15,331 nt of DNA from the NCBI GenBank assembly GCA_964606415.1, contig CAZSGN010000037.1, positions 1-15,331 on the forward strand, written 5' to 3'. Source of the stretch: CAZSGN01 sp964606415 (lineage in GTDB: Bacteria > Bacteroidota > Bacteroidia > Bacteroidales > JBBRXJ01). The position numbers and the translations under genes were made by a program. The notes under the pieces are model-generated. The model had not been told where the DNA came from. It saw only the letters and a program-made list of their open reading frames with translations, and ran no database searches. Every line of letters begins with the position of its first letter. Position 1 is the stretch's first letter. Shown here piece after piece: positions 1 to 8,454 of the stretch.

Positions 1-343
1 TTTACACGATAAAATTTTTAAATAGCAGCGTCGAAATAACTTATTTGGTTAAAGAATATACCCTGTAAAAAACATTACAAAATAACGTCATTGAGAACAG
101 AATGAAGCGATCTAAATCTTTTAACCGGACACTACTGGTTTATTAATAAAATAGAAAGAGAATTTAAGAATGATCACTAAATTTGTAAAAGAAAACTAAA
201 AGGATGAAGCGAGCCATAATCTGTCGGCTGGCGGAACACACACATTTTGATGATTATTTTGGCGTTATGATATGTCGGGAAACCTGATTTTGAGAATCAT
301 GCAAGTACTGACCGATTAAAAACAAAAAATAAACATATGAATT
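1..343. other. Gene-free left edge with degenerate repeat-like sequence
   Basis: No convincing reading frame, tRNA or strong hairpin is visible. Bases 86-113 (beginning CGTCATTGAGAACAG and ending GAAGCGATCT) resemble, from memory, a decayed copy of the short repeat often found between Bacteroidota genes (CGTCATTGCGAG... GAAGCAATCT). A second ATGAAGCGA word lies near 204. The stretch probably holds the end of an upstream transcript and the promoter of the metallopeptidase gene, but I see no clear TAnnTTTG box. Confidence 0.4.
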
Positions 344-1069
344 TTGGAACAAAAAACATTTAATATTTCATTGATCGGTCCGGTAACCATCCGGAAAAAT
401 CCCCGAGCCAAGCGAATAATCTTGAAAATATATTCATCAAAAGATATTCGCATATCCATCCCCTCCAGAACGAGCTACCAACAAGGAATTGCTTTCGCCG
501 AAAATAAAAAAGAATGGATCCGGAAAACATGTAAACAATTAAACCATAAGCAATCCGAGCATCTACTTTTTTTACATCAACCGCATTACAAAAGTAAGTA
601 TCATCAAATAGAAATTCAATCTCATCCCGGGACATTCACTAAAAACCAGCGCAATAACAAACTAATTCTAAAATATCCCGGACATCTAACAATCCCGTCA
701 CCTGAAGTACAAAATTTTTTCAAAAAGGAAATGATGAAGATATGGAAAAAAGAAGCCCACTATTATTTACCCGAAAGGGTTGATTTTTTTGCCCGACGAC
801 ATCAATTATTCTATAACAGGATCAGTATTCGTAATAACAAAACACGCTGGGGCAGTTGTTCTTATAACAATAATCTTAACCTAAACCTTCACCTGGTAAG
901 GCTTCCGGATGAACTCTCCGATTATGTTATTTTGCATGAATTAGCTCATACCGTCCACAAAAATCATAGTCGTCAATTCTGGTCGTACTTATCCCTTTTA
1001 TGCCCGGATTATAAGGAAAGATCAAAGGCCCTTAAGCAATATTCATTACACAACTATTTCATTAACTAA
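344..1069 (+). CDS. YgjP/WLM-family zinc metallopeptidase (M48-like)
   Basis: A 241-residue protein of the YgjP-like (DUF45) metallopeptidase family. The zinc site is the HELAH motif at residues 198-202 with a third histidine, H208, in KNHSRQFW. The family signature TRWGSC lies at 168-173, just before the helix carrying the zinc ligands. No signal peptide or membrane segment is seen, so it is probably cytoplasmic; its substrate is unknown. The first available start is TTG at 344, because a stop at 338-340 closes the frame upstream. An out-of-frame ATG at 337 would join this frame if the T-run at 342-345 were one base shorter. Homologues have this length, so the protein looks complete. It stands alone, with 215 bp before the next gene. 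The family assignment is firm; the exact N-terminus is not. Confidence 0.88.
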   Translation: MEQKTFNISLIGPVTIRKNPRAKRIILKIYSSKDIRISIPSRTSYQQGIAFAENKKEWIRKTCKQLNHKQSEHLLFLHQPHYKSKYHQIEIQSHPGTFTKNQRNNKLILKYPGHLTIPSPEVQNFFKKEMMKIWKKEAHYYLPERVDFFARRHQLFYNRISIRNNKTRWGSCSYNNNLNLNLHLVRLPDELSDYVILHELAHTVHKNHSRQFWSYLSLLCPDYKERSKALKQYSLHNYFIN

Positions 1070-1147
1070 ATTTTATTTGTTAACAAGCATATATTTAACC
1101 CATATCAAATTATTCCACACGAAAAGTTTTATTTTTGACATATTTTT

Positions 1148-1185
1148 ATGATCAAAAATCATGTGATTTCAATTTATCTGAAATC
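1148..1185. terminator. Two adjacent hairpins, possible terminator of the metallopeptidase gene
   Basis: The first hairpin is ATGAT-caaaa-ATCAT (1148-1162). The second is GATTTCA-atttatc-TGAAATC (1165-1185), a perfect 7-bp stem. A T-rich run begins about six bases after the second stem (1192-1197). The pair lies about 80 bases after the stop at 1069 and about 100 before the next start. Stems are AT-rich and the T-run is not adjacent, so this is a weak terminator or an operator for the downstream peptidase gene. Confidence 0.3.
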
Positions 1186-1284
1186 CATATCTTTTTTAAT
1201 CCGGGAAATGATACCCCAAGAAAATTTACAGAAACAACATACGTTATATAAATTTACAAACACTTAACTAAAAAATATATTCAA

Positions 1285-2949
1285 ATGAAAAGATTTAAAC
1301 CAGTTATTGCAGGATTACTTGGTATATTTTTAGCAGGAACACTCGTTTCTTTTCAGCCTAACCGCGATTTTAAGATTGTCAAAAACCTGGATATTTTTTA
1401 CACAATGTTCAGAGAACTCAACATGTTTTATGTTGACGAAACAGATCCCGAGGCGCTTATAGAATCAGGAATTGAAGGCGTATTATCGGATCTTGACCCA
1501 TATACTTCTTATATACCCCCCTCTGAAAAAAAAGATTTTAAATTCCAGACCACCGGTAAATACGGAGGTATTGGCGCATTAATTCGCAAAAAAGATGATT
1601 ATGCCATAATTGCCGAGCCTTATGAAGGATTCCCGGCGGACAAAGCCAATTTAAAAGCCGGAGATCAATTATTAAAAATAGATACCCTATCAATAAAAGG
1701 ATTTAAACTTAAAGAAATCAGCGAAAATTTAAAAGGCAACCCAAACACCGATGTCCAGGTAACCATTTACCGCCCATACCCGGCTCCCGGCGACACGCTG
1801 GTTAAAAAAATTACGCGGGAACGAATCACGATAAAAAGTGTGCCATGGTATGGTATGATGAATGACAGTACTGGTTATATCCGTTTTTCTAAATTCACCA
1901 AAGATGGCAGCAAAGAAATTGAAGATGCTTTTATTGATCTGAAGAATCAGCAGGGAGCCAAATCTATTATCCTTGATCTTCGTAACAACAGCGGCGGATT
2001 ATTAAATGAAGCCATTAAAACATGTAATATTTTCCTTCCAAAAAATAAGCTAATCGTTAAAACAAAAGGACAAATAGAAAATTACAACCAATCTTATCGC
2101 ACTAAATCTGCACCAATAGACACCACTTTTCCGCTCGTTGTTATGGTGAATGGTCATAGTGCATCTGCCAGTGAAATTGTTGCCGGCGCTTTTCAGGATT
2201 ACGACCGGGCTGTTATTGTGGGAGAACGTACTTTTGGCAAAGGATTGGTACAAACCACCCGGCCACTTAGCTATGATGCTCAGCTCAAAGTTACCACAGC
2301 CAAATACTATATCCCCAGTGGACGTTGTATACAAGCCATTGATTATTTCCATGACAAAGATGAAAAAGATGAAAAACTGCCTGACTCACTCAAAACTCCC
2401 TTTAAAACAAATAACGGGCGAACAGTATACGAAGGCAAAGGTATTTTTCCGGATGTCCACACCAAAGCAGAAAGAATGAGTAAAATGGCAATAAGCCTTC
2501 ATACCAAAAACCTGTTTTTTGATTATGCCAACATATTTGCCGCCCACCATGATTCAATCGACCCGGTAGATCAATATGAAGTCAGCGATAGTACATACAA
2601 TTCGTTTATTAAATTTATCTCAGATAAAGACTTTGATTATAAAACAAAAAGCGAAGAAAAATTAAACGAACTAATTAAAACAGCCAAGCGTGAAAAATAC
2701 TATGAACATGCCGAATCATCTTTTAAAGAACTTAAAGAAAAACTGGCCCACGACAAAGAAAAAGACCTGCTGACATTTAAAGATGAAATACGCCAGTTAT
2801 TAGAAGAAGAAATTGTAACACGTTACTACTACCAACGCGGAAACCTGATCACCTCCCTGGAAAAAGACCCTCAGTTAAAAGCAGCGATTGAGGTGCTGGG
2901 TAATCCTAATCGTTATGGCACTATTCTTGAAGAGAATGAAGAAAATTAA
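1285..2949 (+). CDS. S41-family C-terminal processing peptidase (CtpA/Prc type)
   Basis: A 554-residue serine protease of the C-terminal processing family, which in general cleaves envelope proteins from their C-terminal ends. Residues 1-23 form a signal peptide or N-terminal anchor (KRFK, then a hydrophobic stretch), so it acts in the periplasm. Order of domains: N-terminal helical part, PDZ domain at about 88-165 (KYGGIG... AGDQLLKID), S41 core at about 185-350, and a charged helical tail after about 400. The Ser/Lys pair is intact: S294 in HSASASE and K319 in TFGKG. Their 25-residue spacing and D305 match, from memory, the E. coli Prc layout (S452, D463, K477). The ATG at 1285 places the signal peptide correctly. 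Bacteroidota carry several such paralogues, so I give no symbol. A copy of the 121-bp repeat begins 30 bases after its stop. Confidence 0.95.
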   Translation: MKRFKPVIAGLLGIFLAGTLVSFQPNRDFKIVKNLDIFYTMFRELNMFYVDETDPEALIESGIEGVLSDLDPYTSYIPPSEKKDFKFQTTGKYGGIGALIRKKDDYAIIAEPYEGFPADKANLKAGDQLLKIDTLSIKGFKLKEISENLKGNPNTDVQVTIYRPYPAPGDTLVKKITRERITIKSVPWYGMMNDSTGYIRFSKFTKDGSKEIEDAFIDLKNQQGAKSIILDLRNNSGGLLNEAIKTCNIFLPKNKLIVKTKGQIENYNQSYRTKSAPIDTTFPLVVMVNGHSASASEIVAGAFQDYDRAVIVGERTFGKGLVQTTRPLSYDAQLKVTTAKYYIPSGRCIQAIDYFHDKDEKDEKLPDSLKTPFKTNNGRTVYEGKGIFPDVHTKAERMSKMAISLHTKNLFFDYANIFAAHHDSIDPVDQYEVSDSTYNSFIKFISDKDFDYKTKSEEKLNELIKTAKREKYYEHAESSFKELKEKLAHDKEKDLLTFKDEIRQLLEEEIVTRYYYQRGNLITSLEKDPQLKAAIEVLGNPNRYGTILEENEEN

Positions 2950-3252
2950 AATTTAATGAGAGTTCATTCATAATATCCACTAACTTCGTTATGCTTGTCC
3001 CAAAATTGCTCATTTACAGCAGTAATCCCCGCATTGATGGGGCTTGGTAAGTGGTATTAACAACATTATGATCCAAACATTTAAGTTTATTGACAAACTC
3101 TATGTAATCAAACACTTGAACAACATCTTTAAATGTCTGTGGCGAATATTGCATTTGCAAAAGTATGCAAGACAAATAGAATAATATGAACAAACATATT
3201 TTTTAACCATGTATTTTCACAATATTGATAAACAACCCTAAATTTAATCATC
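2950..3252. other. Intergenic region holding repeat copy A
   Basis: No gene is seen. The first half carries repeat copy A (2980-3100). The remainder (3101-3252) is AT-rich and should contain the promoter of the small barrel gene. It has TTTGCAAA and TTGCA words around 3150-3170, but no unambiguous -33/-7 pair that I would call. Confidence 0.5.
2980..3100. repeat. Dispersed 121-bp intergenic repeat, copy A
   Basis: It aligns without gaps to 3728-3848. By hand count the first 56 bases match at 50 positions and the last 39 at 33; the middle 26 are poorly conserved. Shared landmarks are CTAACTTCGTTAT, CCCAAAATTGCTCATTTACA, AACATTATGATCC and TTTATTGACA. The tip hairpin TTAC-agca-GTAA is kept, although the outer stem is more degraded than in copy B. 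It starts 30 bases after the S41 peptidase stop. Confidence 0.85.
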
Positions 3253-3708
3253 ATGAAACATACAATAAAATATTTAATGCTCATCCCGCTTTTTCTTATT
3301 TCAACCTCAACCTCAGGCCAGGCATATCAAACAGCAGCGGGAATCCAGATAGGAAACGATATTGCCGGTTTAAATGCCAAACATTTTATCAATGACAAAA
3401 ACAGTGTGGAAGGTATTGCTCATATTTTTTCAGATAACGACTACATTGAATTTTCAGGTTTATATGAATATAACTGGCCCCTGGGCGACATCACTAACTT
3501 TACCTGGTATGCCGGATTCGGCGCACATATAGGATTTTGGGAGGACGGACTGCACTTTGGGCCAGACGGCGTTTTGGGACTTGAATATACTCTTGAAGAT
3601 GCGCCGTTCAATTTTGCATTAGACTGGCATCCGGTTATCCATGTGGGCTCACACAATGATATTGATTTTGCCAGAATGGGTCTATCTGTCAGATATGCCT
3701 TTAAGTAA
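3253..3708 (+). CDS. Small secreted protein, probable outer-membrane beta-barrel
   Basis: A 151-residue protein with a clear signal peptide (MKHTIKYLML, then a hydrophobic stretch, probably cleaved near residue 23, SGQ/AYQ). The mature part alternates polar and aromatic or hydrophobic residues and is glycine-rich, for example IQIGNDIAGLNAKHF, TWYAGFGAHIGFW and GVLGLEYTLED. It ends in LSVRYAFK, resembling the aromatic C-terminal strand of outer-membrane barrels. It matches my memory of a small Bacteroidota family with a GLYEY... GAHIGFW... GLEYTLED layout that has no assigned function. At about 130 mature residues, a small barrel of perhaps eight strands would fit. The ATG at 3253 is the only start giving a signal peptide. 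It lies alone between the two repeat copies. Localization is well supported; function is unknown. Confidence 0.8.
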   Translation: MKHTIKYLMLIPLFLISTSTSGQAYQTAAGIQIGNDIAGLNAKHFINDKNSVEGIAHIFSDNDYIEFSGLYEYNWPLGDITNFTWYAGFGAHIGFWEDGLHFGPDGVLGLEYTLEDAPFNFALDWHPVIHVGSHNDIDFARMGLSVRYAFK

Positions 3709-3727
3709 TGTTCGTCCCTAATGTCGG

Positions 3728-3848
3728 CTAACTTCGTTATACTTATCCCAAAATTGCTCATTTACACCAGTAAACTACGCATTTTGGGACTTCATAAGCC
3801 TCGTTATCGAACATTATGATCCAAAAACTTGCGTTTATTGACAGGCTC
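3728..3848. repeat. Dispersed 121-bp intergenic repeat, copy B, with strong hairpin
   Basis: Direct-orientation partner of 2980-3100, beginning 19 bases after the barrel gene stop. The core is an imperfect palindrome. Outer arms TCCCAAAAT (3746-3754) and ATTTTGGGA (3781-3789) are perfectly complementary, and a tip hairpin TTTAC-acca-GTAAA spans 3761-3774, separated by a mismatched internal loop. It lies between a plus-strand gene end and the 3' end of the minus-strand reductase gene, so it could serve as a two-way terminator or transcript-end structure. Confidence 0.85.
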
Positions 3849-3904
3849 CAGGATAAATCAACAAACGTATAGGAATTTCAGGTATGATTAACAATTAACT
3901 TCGC

Positions 3905-4912
3905 TTATGCCGGATCAGAATTCATCAATAACTCATTAATCAAATCTGTTTCCTGGGGTGTAAATGATAAATTTTCAACAGCATGAAGATTTGCTTTTAA
4001 TTGATCGACATTACTGGCACCCACAAGGACAGATGTAACGCGCTGATCCTTTAATAACCATGACAACGCCATTTGTGCTAAAGATTGTCCCCTTTTAATA
4101 GCTATTTCATTCAATGATTTGATTTTATGAATTAACTCAAGGGTCACTTCCGTATCCTTAAGGTGTCCATGGGCTTTAGCAGCCCTTGAATGCTCCGGTA
4201 TGCCGTTAAGATATTTATCAGTGAGCAGGCCTTCTGCCAGAGGAGAAAACGCCATTATACCAAAACCATACTTTTTAGCTGTATCCAACAAACGCTCTTC
4301 CGGCCAACGATTGAACATAGAATATTTAACCTGATTAATAATAAAAGGGGTCCCCCATTTTTCGAATAATTTTACCGCCTCTTTAGCCAGCTCATGATCA
4401 TAATTAGAAATGCCAACATACAGGGCCTTCCCTTGTTTAACAATATGATCCAGCGTGCCTAATGTCTCTTCCAGCGGCGTATTTGGATCCGGCCGATGAT
4501 GATAAAAAATATCGACGTAATCCTGGTTCAACCTTTTTAAACTCTGGTCAAGACTGGCGATTAAATACTTACGGCTACCCCAGTTACCATAAGGACCAGG
4601 CCACATATCATAACCAGCTTTGGTCGAGATGATCATTTCATCGCGGTACTTTTTAAAATCATTATTCAGGAAATGTCCAAAATTCTTTTCTGCTGAGCCA
4701 TATGGAGGCCCATAATTATTAGCCAGATCAAAGTGAGTAATACCATGATCAAAAGCATAATGAAGCATTTGACGAGCCTCTTTCATATCATCAACACCTC
4801 CGAAATTATGCCAGAGACCCAATGAAACGGCAGGTAAATCCAATCCACTGTTTCCGCAACGACGATAAACCATTTGACTGTACCGATCTTTTTTAGCTTT
4901 GTAAGACGACAT
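3905..4912 (-). CDS. gpr: Aldo/keto reductase, YghZ/Gpr type
   Basis: A 335-residue NADPH-dependent aldo/keto reductase of the YghZ/Kv-beta-like group. The E. coli member reduces L-glyceraldehyde 3-phosphate and methylglyoxal, so carbonyl detoxification is the likely role. The usual tetrad is present: D62 and Y67 in HFDLANNYGPPYGSAE, K98 in IISTKAGYDMWPGPYG, and H139 in DIFYHHRPDPNTPLEET. SRKYLIASLDQSLKRL and GQSLAQMALSWLLKD are near-identical to the E. coli protein as I remember it. The start at 4912 keeps the RYxQMxYRRCG segment aligned with homologues. The protein is cytoplasmic and complete. It follows polA on the same strand after 83 bases, so it may be read through from polA or use its own promoter. 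The symbol is by homology; the exact substrate is not provable here. Confidence 0.92.
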   Translation of the reverse strand: MSSYKAKKDRYSQMVYRRCGNSGLDLPAVSLGLWHNFGGVDDMKEARQMLHYAFDHGITHFDLANNYGPPYGSAEKNFGHFLNNDFKKYRDEMIISTKAGYDMWPGPYGNWGSRKYLIASLDQSLKRLNQDYVDIFYHHRPDPNTPLEETLGTLDHIVKQGKALYVGISNYDHELAKEAVKLFEKWGTPFIINQVKYSMFNRWPEERLLDTAKKYGFGIMAFSPLAEGLLTDKYLNGIPEHSRAAKAHGHLKDTEVTLELIHKIKSLNEIAIKRGQSLAQMALSWLLKDQRVTSVLVGASNVDQLKANLHAVENLSFTPQETDLINELLMNSDPA

Positions 4913-4995
4913 ACACGTGATCTTTTATTGGTGATAAACTAAATGCTCATTAATACTATCATTAACCCTTATAAAAAGTCAAAAAACAAAAAACA

Positions 4996-7770
4996 CTAGT
5001 GAGCAGCCAGCCAGTTGTCCCCTGTTCCCATTTCCACTGTCAAAGGGACATCCAAATTAATAACACCTTCCATCAAATCTTTAACCTGCTTTTTCAGTTC
5101 TTCCAACTCATCATTAAGCACATCAAAAATCAGTTCATCATGCACCTGGAGTACCATAGCAGATTGATACTTCTTTGACCTGATTAATTCATCAATCCGA
5201 AGCATGGCCATTTTAATAATATCCGCTGCGGTACCCTGCAAAGGCGCATTAATTGCATTCCTTTCAGCGAAACCTCGCACAGTAGCATTTCTTGAATTTA
5301 TATCATTCAGGTAACGTCTTCTACCAAATAAAGTCTCTACATAACCTTTTTCTTTGGCTTTCTCAATAGCGCTATCCATATAATCTTTAACAGCCGGAAA
5401 AGATTCAAAATACCCATCAATTAATTCTTTTGCTTCTTTTCTTGGAATAGCCAGTCGTTGCGACAAACCAAAAGCAGAAATACCATAAATAATACCAAAA
5501 TTTGCTGTCTTTGCCTTTCTCCGCATATCAGCACTCACCTCTTCACGTTTAACTTTAAATATCTTAGCAGCCGTTTCAGCATGGATATCCGCATCTCGAT
5601 TAAAAGCATCAAGCAGATGCTTATCCTGGCTCATGTGAGCGATCAAGCGCAATTCGATCTGTGAATAATCCGCTGCCAAAAGGGTATGATGTTTATCAGA
5701 TGCAACAAAAGCTTTCCTTATTTCCCGTCCACGTTCTTCACGAACAGGAATATTTTGTAAATTAGGATGATCAGCACTCAATCTGCCTGTAGCCACCAGC
5801 GCCTGATTAAAAGTCGTATGAATTTTATTTGTCTGCGCATTAACAAATTTAGGCAATGCTTCAACATATCCTGTAAGTAATTTTTTTAATGATCTGTATT
5901 CTAATATTTTTTCGATTATAGGATGATTATTTTTCAACTTTTCCAGCACCTCTTCACTAGTAGCATATTGTTTGGTTTTGGTTTTAGGCGGCTGATCAAC
6001 AATTTTCATCCTGTCAAACAAGACCTCTCCCAGTTGTTTGGGAGAAGCAATATTAAAATACCCAACACCAGCCATTTCAATAATTTCCTTTTCGATACGT
6101 TCGATATCCGTGCTTAACTGGCCTTTAACCTGATGAAGTGCCTTTTTATCCAATCTGATACCAGCCTGTTCCATCCGCGCCAACACTCTGATTAAAGGCA
6201 TCTCCATATTATAAGCCAAATCCTCCAGCCCATTATCAGCAATTTCTTTTTCAAGAATTTTATACAACTGCCAGGTAATATCAGCATCTTCTCCCGCATA
6301 TTCAACAAGTTTTTCTTTTTCAACCGTATCCATTGAACGCTGATTTTTCCCTTTTTTCCCAATAAGCGATTCAATACTCACCATGGAATAGTTCAAATGC
6401 TGCTCAGCCATATTATTCAAGTTATGCCTTAACGCTGGCTGCACCAAATAATGAGCCAGCATGGTATCAAATAAAGGGCCATGGACAGCAATCCCATAAT
6501 GATATAAAATCCAGATATCGTATTTAAGATTTTGCCCGACTTTCATCAATTGATCGTTCTCCATAACAGGTTTAAAAAGCCCCATCCATTTCCGTGTAAT
6601 CTCCTGATTCTCCGGAAAAGCAACATAAAACGCCTCATGTTCTTTCCAGCTAATAGCCAGGCCAATAAGTCGCGCTTCGGATGGTTGCAAACTTGTCGTT
6701 TCGGTATCAAAACAAAAGGCCGGTTGCTCCTTCATTTGATCAACCAAATGTTGAATTTGCTCTTCTCCCTCTACCAGATGATATTGATGACTAACATCCT
6801 CCAGGGTTTTAAAAACCGATTCTGTATTTTTTTCCTCTGAGGGCATATCAAAAAGATTACCCTGCACAGGACCAGAAGCATTATTTTGCGGTGAATCAGG
6901 AAACACCCTTTTCATCATCGCTCTAAACTCTAATTCCTCAAATATATCTTTCAATGCCTGGGCATTAAAAGATTTTAATTTAAGTTTTTGTTCATCTAAT
7001 TCTACCGGGACATCCCTGACAATAGTTACCAATTGTTTAGAAAGCCTAATGCTATCGGCAGATTCTTTAATTTTATCCTTTAATTTACCTTTAACTTCAT
7101 CCGCCTTTTGGATCAAATGCTCCACAGATTGATATTGAGCAAGCAATTTCCTGGCCGTTTTATCACCAATTCCTTTGGCACCGGGAATATTATCGGAAGC
7201 ATCGCCCAACAAAGCCAGGTAATCACGAATTTGATCAGGATCATTAATACTGTATTTTTCACAAGCCTGCTCCGGTCCTATAATTTCAGCGTTTCCACCA
7301 CTTCTTCCAGGTTTATACATCTTAACATGATCAGAAACAAGTTGAATATAATCTTTATCTGGCGTTAGCATAAATGTCTCTATTCCTTTGTTATCGGCAT
7401 GCTTTGCTAAAGTTCCGATTACATCATCAGCCTCATATCCCTGTATTTCAATAATTTCAATATTAAAAGCGGCTAACAACTTTTTAATATAAGGCACAGA
7501 CATCTTAATATCTTCGGGTGTTTCTTCGCGGTTTGCTTTATATTGCTCATACATTTCATTCCGAAAAGTTTTTCCTTCCGGATCAAAAACCGCGGCAATA
7601 TGTGTAGGTTGCTGATTATGTAATATATCCAGCAAAGAATTCAGAAATCCAAAAACAGCAGAAGTATTCATGCCTTTTGAATTCATCCGGGGATTTCTAA
7701 TAAACACATAATATGATCTGAAGATCAAAGAGTATGCATCAATTAAAAAAAGTTTTTTTCCTTTTTCCAT
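4996..7770 (-). CDS. polA: DNA polymerase I
   Basis: A complete 924-residue DNA polymerase I, which fills gaps and removes RNA primers in replication and repair. The 5'-nuclease domain covers about 1-290, with D11, the acidic cluster YEADD (112-116), TPDKD (136-140) and a helix-hairpin-helix segment at about 190-210. The 3'-5' proofreading domain (about 330-510) keeps all motifs: D355 and E357 in FDTET, N414/D418 in GQNLKYD, and Y491/D495 in YAGED. Proofreading therefore appears active, unlike in Taq-type or many Bacillus-type enzymes. Polymerase motif A is DYSQIELR (D701); the finger helix has R750, K754, F758 and Y762; motif C is VHDE (D878, E879). Its start lies 3 bp after the queD stop, indicating co-transcription and probably translational coupling with queD. 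Confidence 0.99.
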   Translation of the reverse strand: MEKGKKLFLIDAYSLIFRSYYVFIRNPRMNSKGMNTSAVFGFLNSLLDILHNQQPTHIAAVFDPEGKTFRNEMYEQYKANREETPEDIKMSVPYIKKLLAAFNIEIIEIQGYEADDVIGTLAKHADNKGIETFMLTPDKDYIQLVSDHVKMYKPGRSGGNAEIIGPEQACEKYSINDPDQIRDYLALLGDASDNIPGAKGIGDKTARKLLAQYQSVEHLIQKADEVKGKLKDKIKESADSIRLSKQLVTIVRDVPVELDEQKLKLKSFNAQALKDIFEELEFRAMMKRVFPDSPQNNASGPVQGNLFDMPSEEKNTESVFKTLEDVSHQYHLVEGEEQIQHLVDQMKEQPAFCFDTETTSLQPSEARLIGLAISWKEHEAFYVAFPENQEITRKWMGLFKPVMENDQLMKVGQNLKYDIWILYHYGIAVHGPLFDTMLAHYLVQPALRHNLNNMAEQHLNYSMVSIESLIGKKGKNQRSMDTVEKEKLVEYAGEDADITWQLYKILEKEIADNGLEDLAYNMEMPLIRVLARMEQAGIRLDKKALHQVKGQLSTDIERIEKEIIEMAGVGYFNIASPKQLGEVLFDRMKIVDQPPKTKTKQYATSEEVLEKLKNNHPIIEKILEYRSLKKLLTGYVEALPKFVNAQTNKIHTTFNQALVATGRLSADHPNLQNIPVREERGREIRKAFVASDKHHTLLAADYSQIELRLIAHMSQDKHLLDAFNRDADIHAETAAKIFKVKREEVSADMRRKAKTANFGIIYGISAFGLSQRLAIPRKEAKELIDGYFESFPAVKDYMDSAIEKAKEKGYVETLFGRRRYLNDINSRNATVRGFAERNAINAPLQGTAADIIKMAMLRIDELIRSKKYQSAMVLQVHDELIFDVLNDELEELKKQVKDLMEGVINLDVPLTVEMGTGDNWLAAH

Positions 7771-7773
7771 TAG

Positions 7774-8226
7774 TTATTGATTATCCTCTGCCACCCATTC
7801 TGCATAGGAAGACGCCGTTTCGTACAAACGCATTGAATGCAACCTGGCATTAGAAGGTATCACTTTTGACAGCCTGTTAACAAAATCCATTAAAATATTT
7901 TCCGAAGATGGTTGATAATGAACCACCATCAAACGATTAAACAGCGGATTATCACGGAATTGACCCGAATCAACTTCCCTGTCAGAAATAAGCAATGTAT
8001 GATCAAAAAATTGAATAATATTTTCATTCACCCAGCTTTTCAAATCCGAAAAATCAACCACCATTCCATATTTCGGGCTATCCGGATTATCATTTGGTTT
8101 CCCGATAAGCGTAACTTCTAATTTGTAAGAATGCCCGTGAATATATCTGCAAGGACCATCATACCCAAACAAAGCATGCGCCATCTCAAAATGAAATTGT
8201 TTCGTTACCCGTATTTGTGACATCAC
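7774..8226 (-). CDS. queD: 6-carboxy-5,6,7,8-tetrahydropterin synthase (QueD)
   Basis: A 150-residue enzyme of the QueD/PTPS family, converting dihydroneopterin triphosphate to 6-carboxytetrahydropterin, the first committed step toward preQ0 and queuosine. Zinc ligands are H17 in HFEMAHAL and H30/H32 in YIHGHSY. The catalytic cysteine is C26, with D75-H76 in FFDHTLL. The SSENI segment contains E109, and YETASSYAEW closes the fold as in homologues. Two adjacent Met codons (8226 and 8223) are possible starts. It is the promoter-proximal gene of the queD-polA pair. No queC, queE or queF is seen in the window, so the other pathway genes lie elsewhere. QueD and eukaryote-type PTPS are close relatives; the CRYIHGH arrangement and bacterial context favour QueD. 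Confidence 0.93.
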   Translation of the reverse strand: MMSQIRVTKQFHFEMAHALFGYDGPCRYIHGHSYKLEVTLIGKPNDNPDSPKYGMVVDFSDLKSWVNENIIQFFDHTLLISDREVDSGQFRDNPLFNRLMVVHYQPSSENILMDFVNRLSKVIPSNARLHSMRLYETASSYAEWVAEDNQ

Positions 8227-8454
8227 TAAAAAAATTAAAAAAACACGCCTGTAAGGTTTACTTCAAAAATTGTACAAAAGTTATAGACAAAGTTAAAAAT
8301 AATAAAATAATCAGCGGCAGGAAATGATTAATTTGAGGAATATTGCACAAAGTCTGTTTTTATCGAAAGATTTAAAAACAAACTAATCCGCCATATTCAA
8401 TATTCACAAACACATTTACAAAAGTTTCGCAATGATTATCAGGTTTTTATAGTC

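Noticed and set aside
2050..2479. Open frames of about 100 codons inside the S41 peptidase gene on both strands.
   Set aside because: They overlap the catalytic core of a clear peptidase and show no motif or start context of their own.
2980..3848. The pair of 121-bp repeats as a CRISPR array or insertion-sequence ends.
   Set aside because: There are only two long, direct, diverged copies with a gene between them; no transposase, no terminal inverted repeats and no regular spacers.
4914..4919. Second CACGTG core, just before the reductase start, considered as another parS site.
   Set aside because: The flanks (ACATA on the left, ATCTT on the right) do not match the parS arms; only the 6-bp core agrees.
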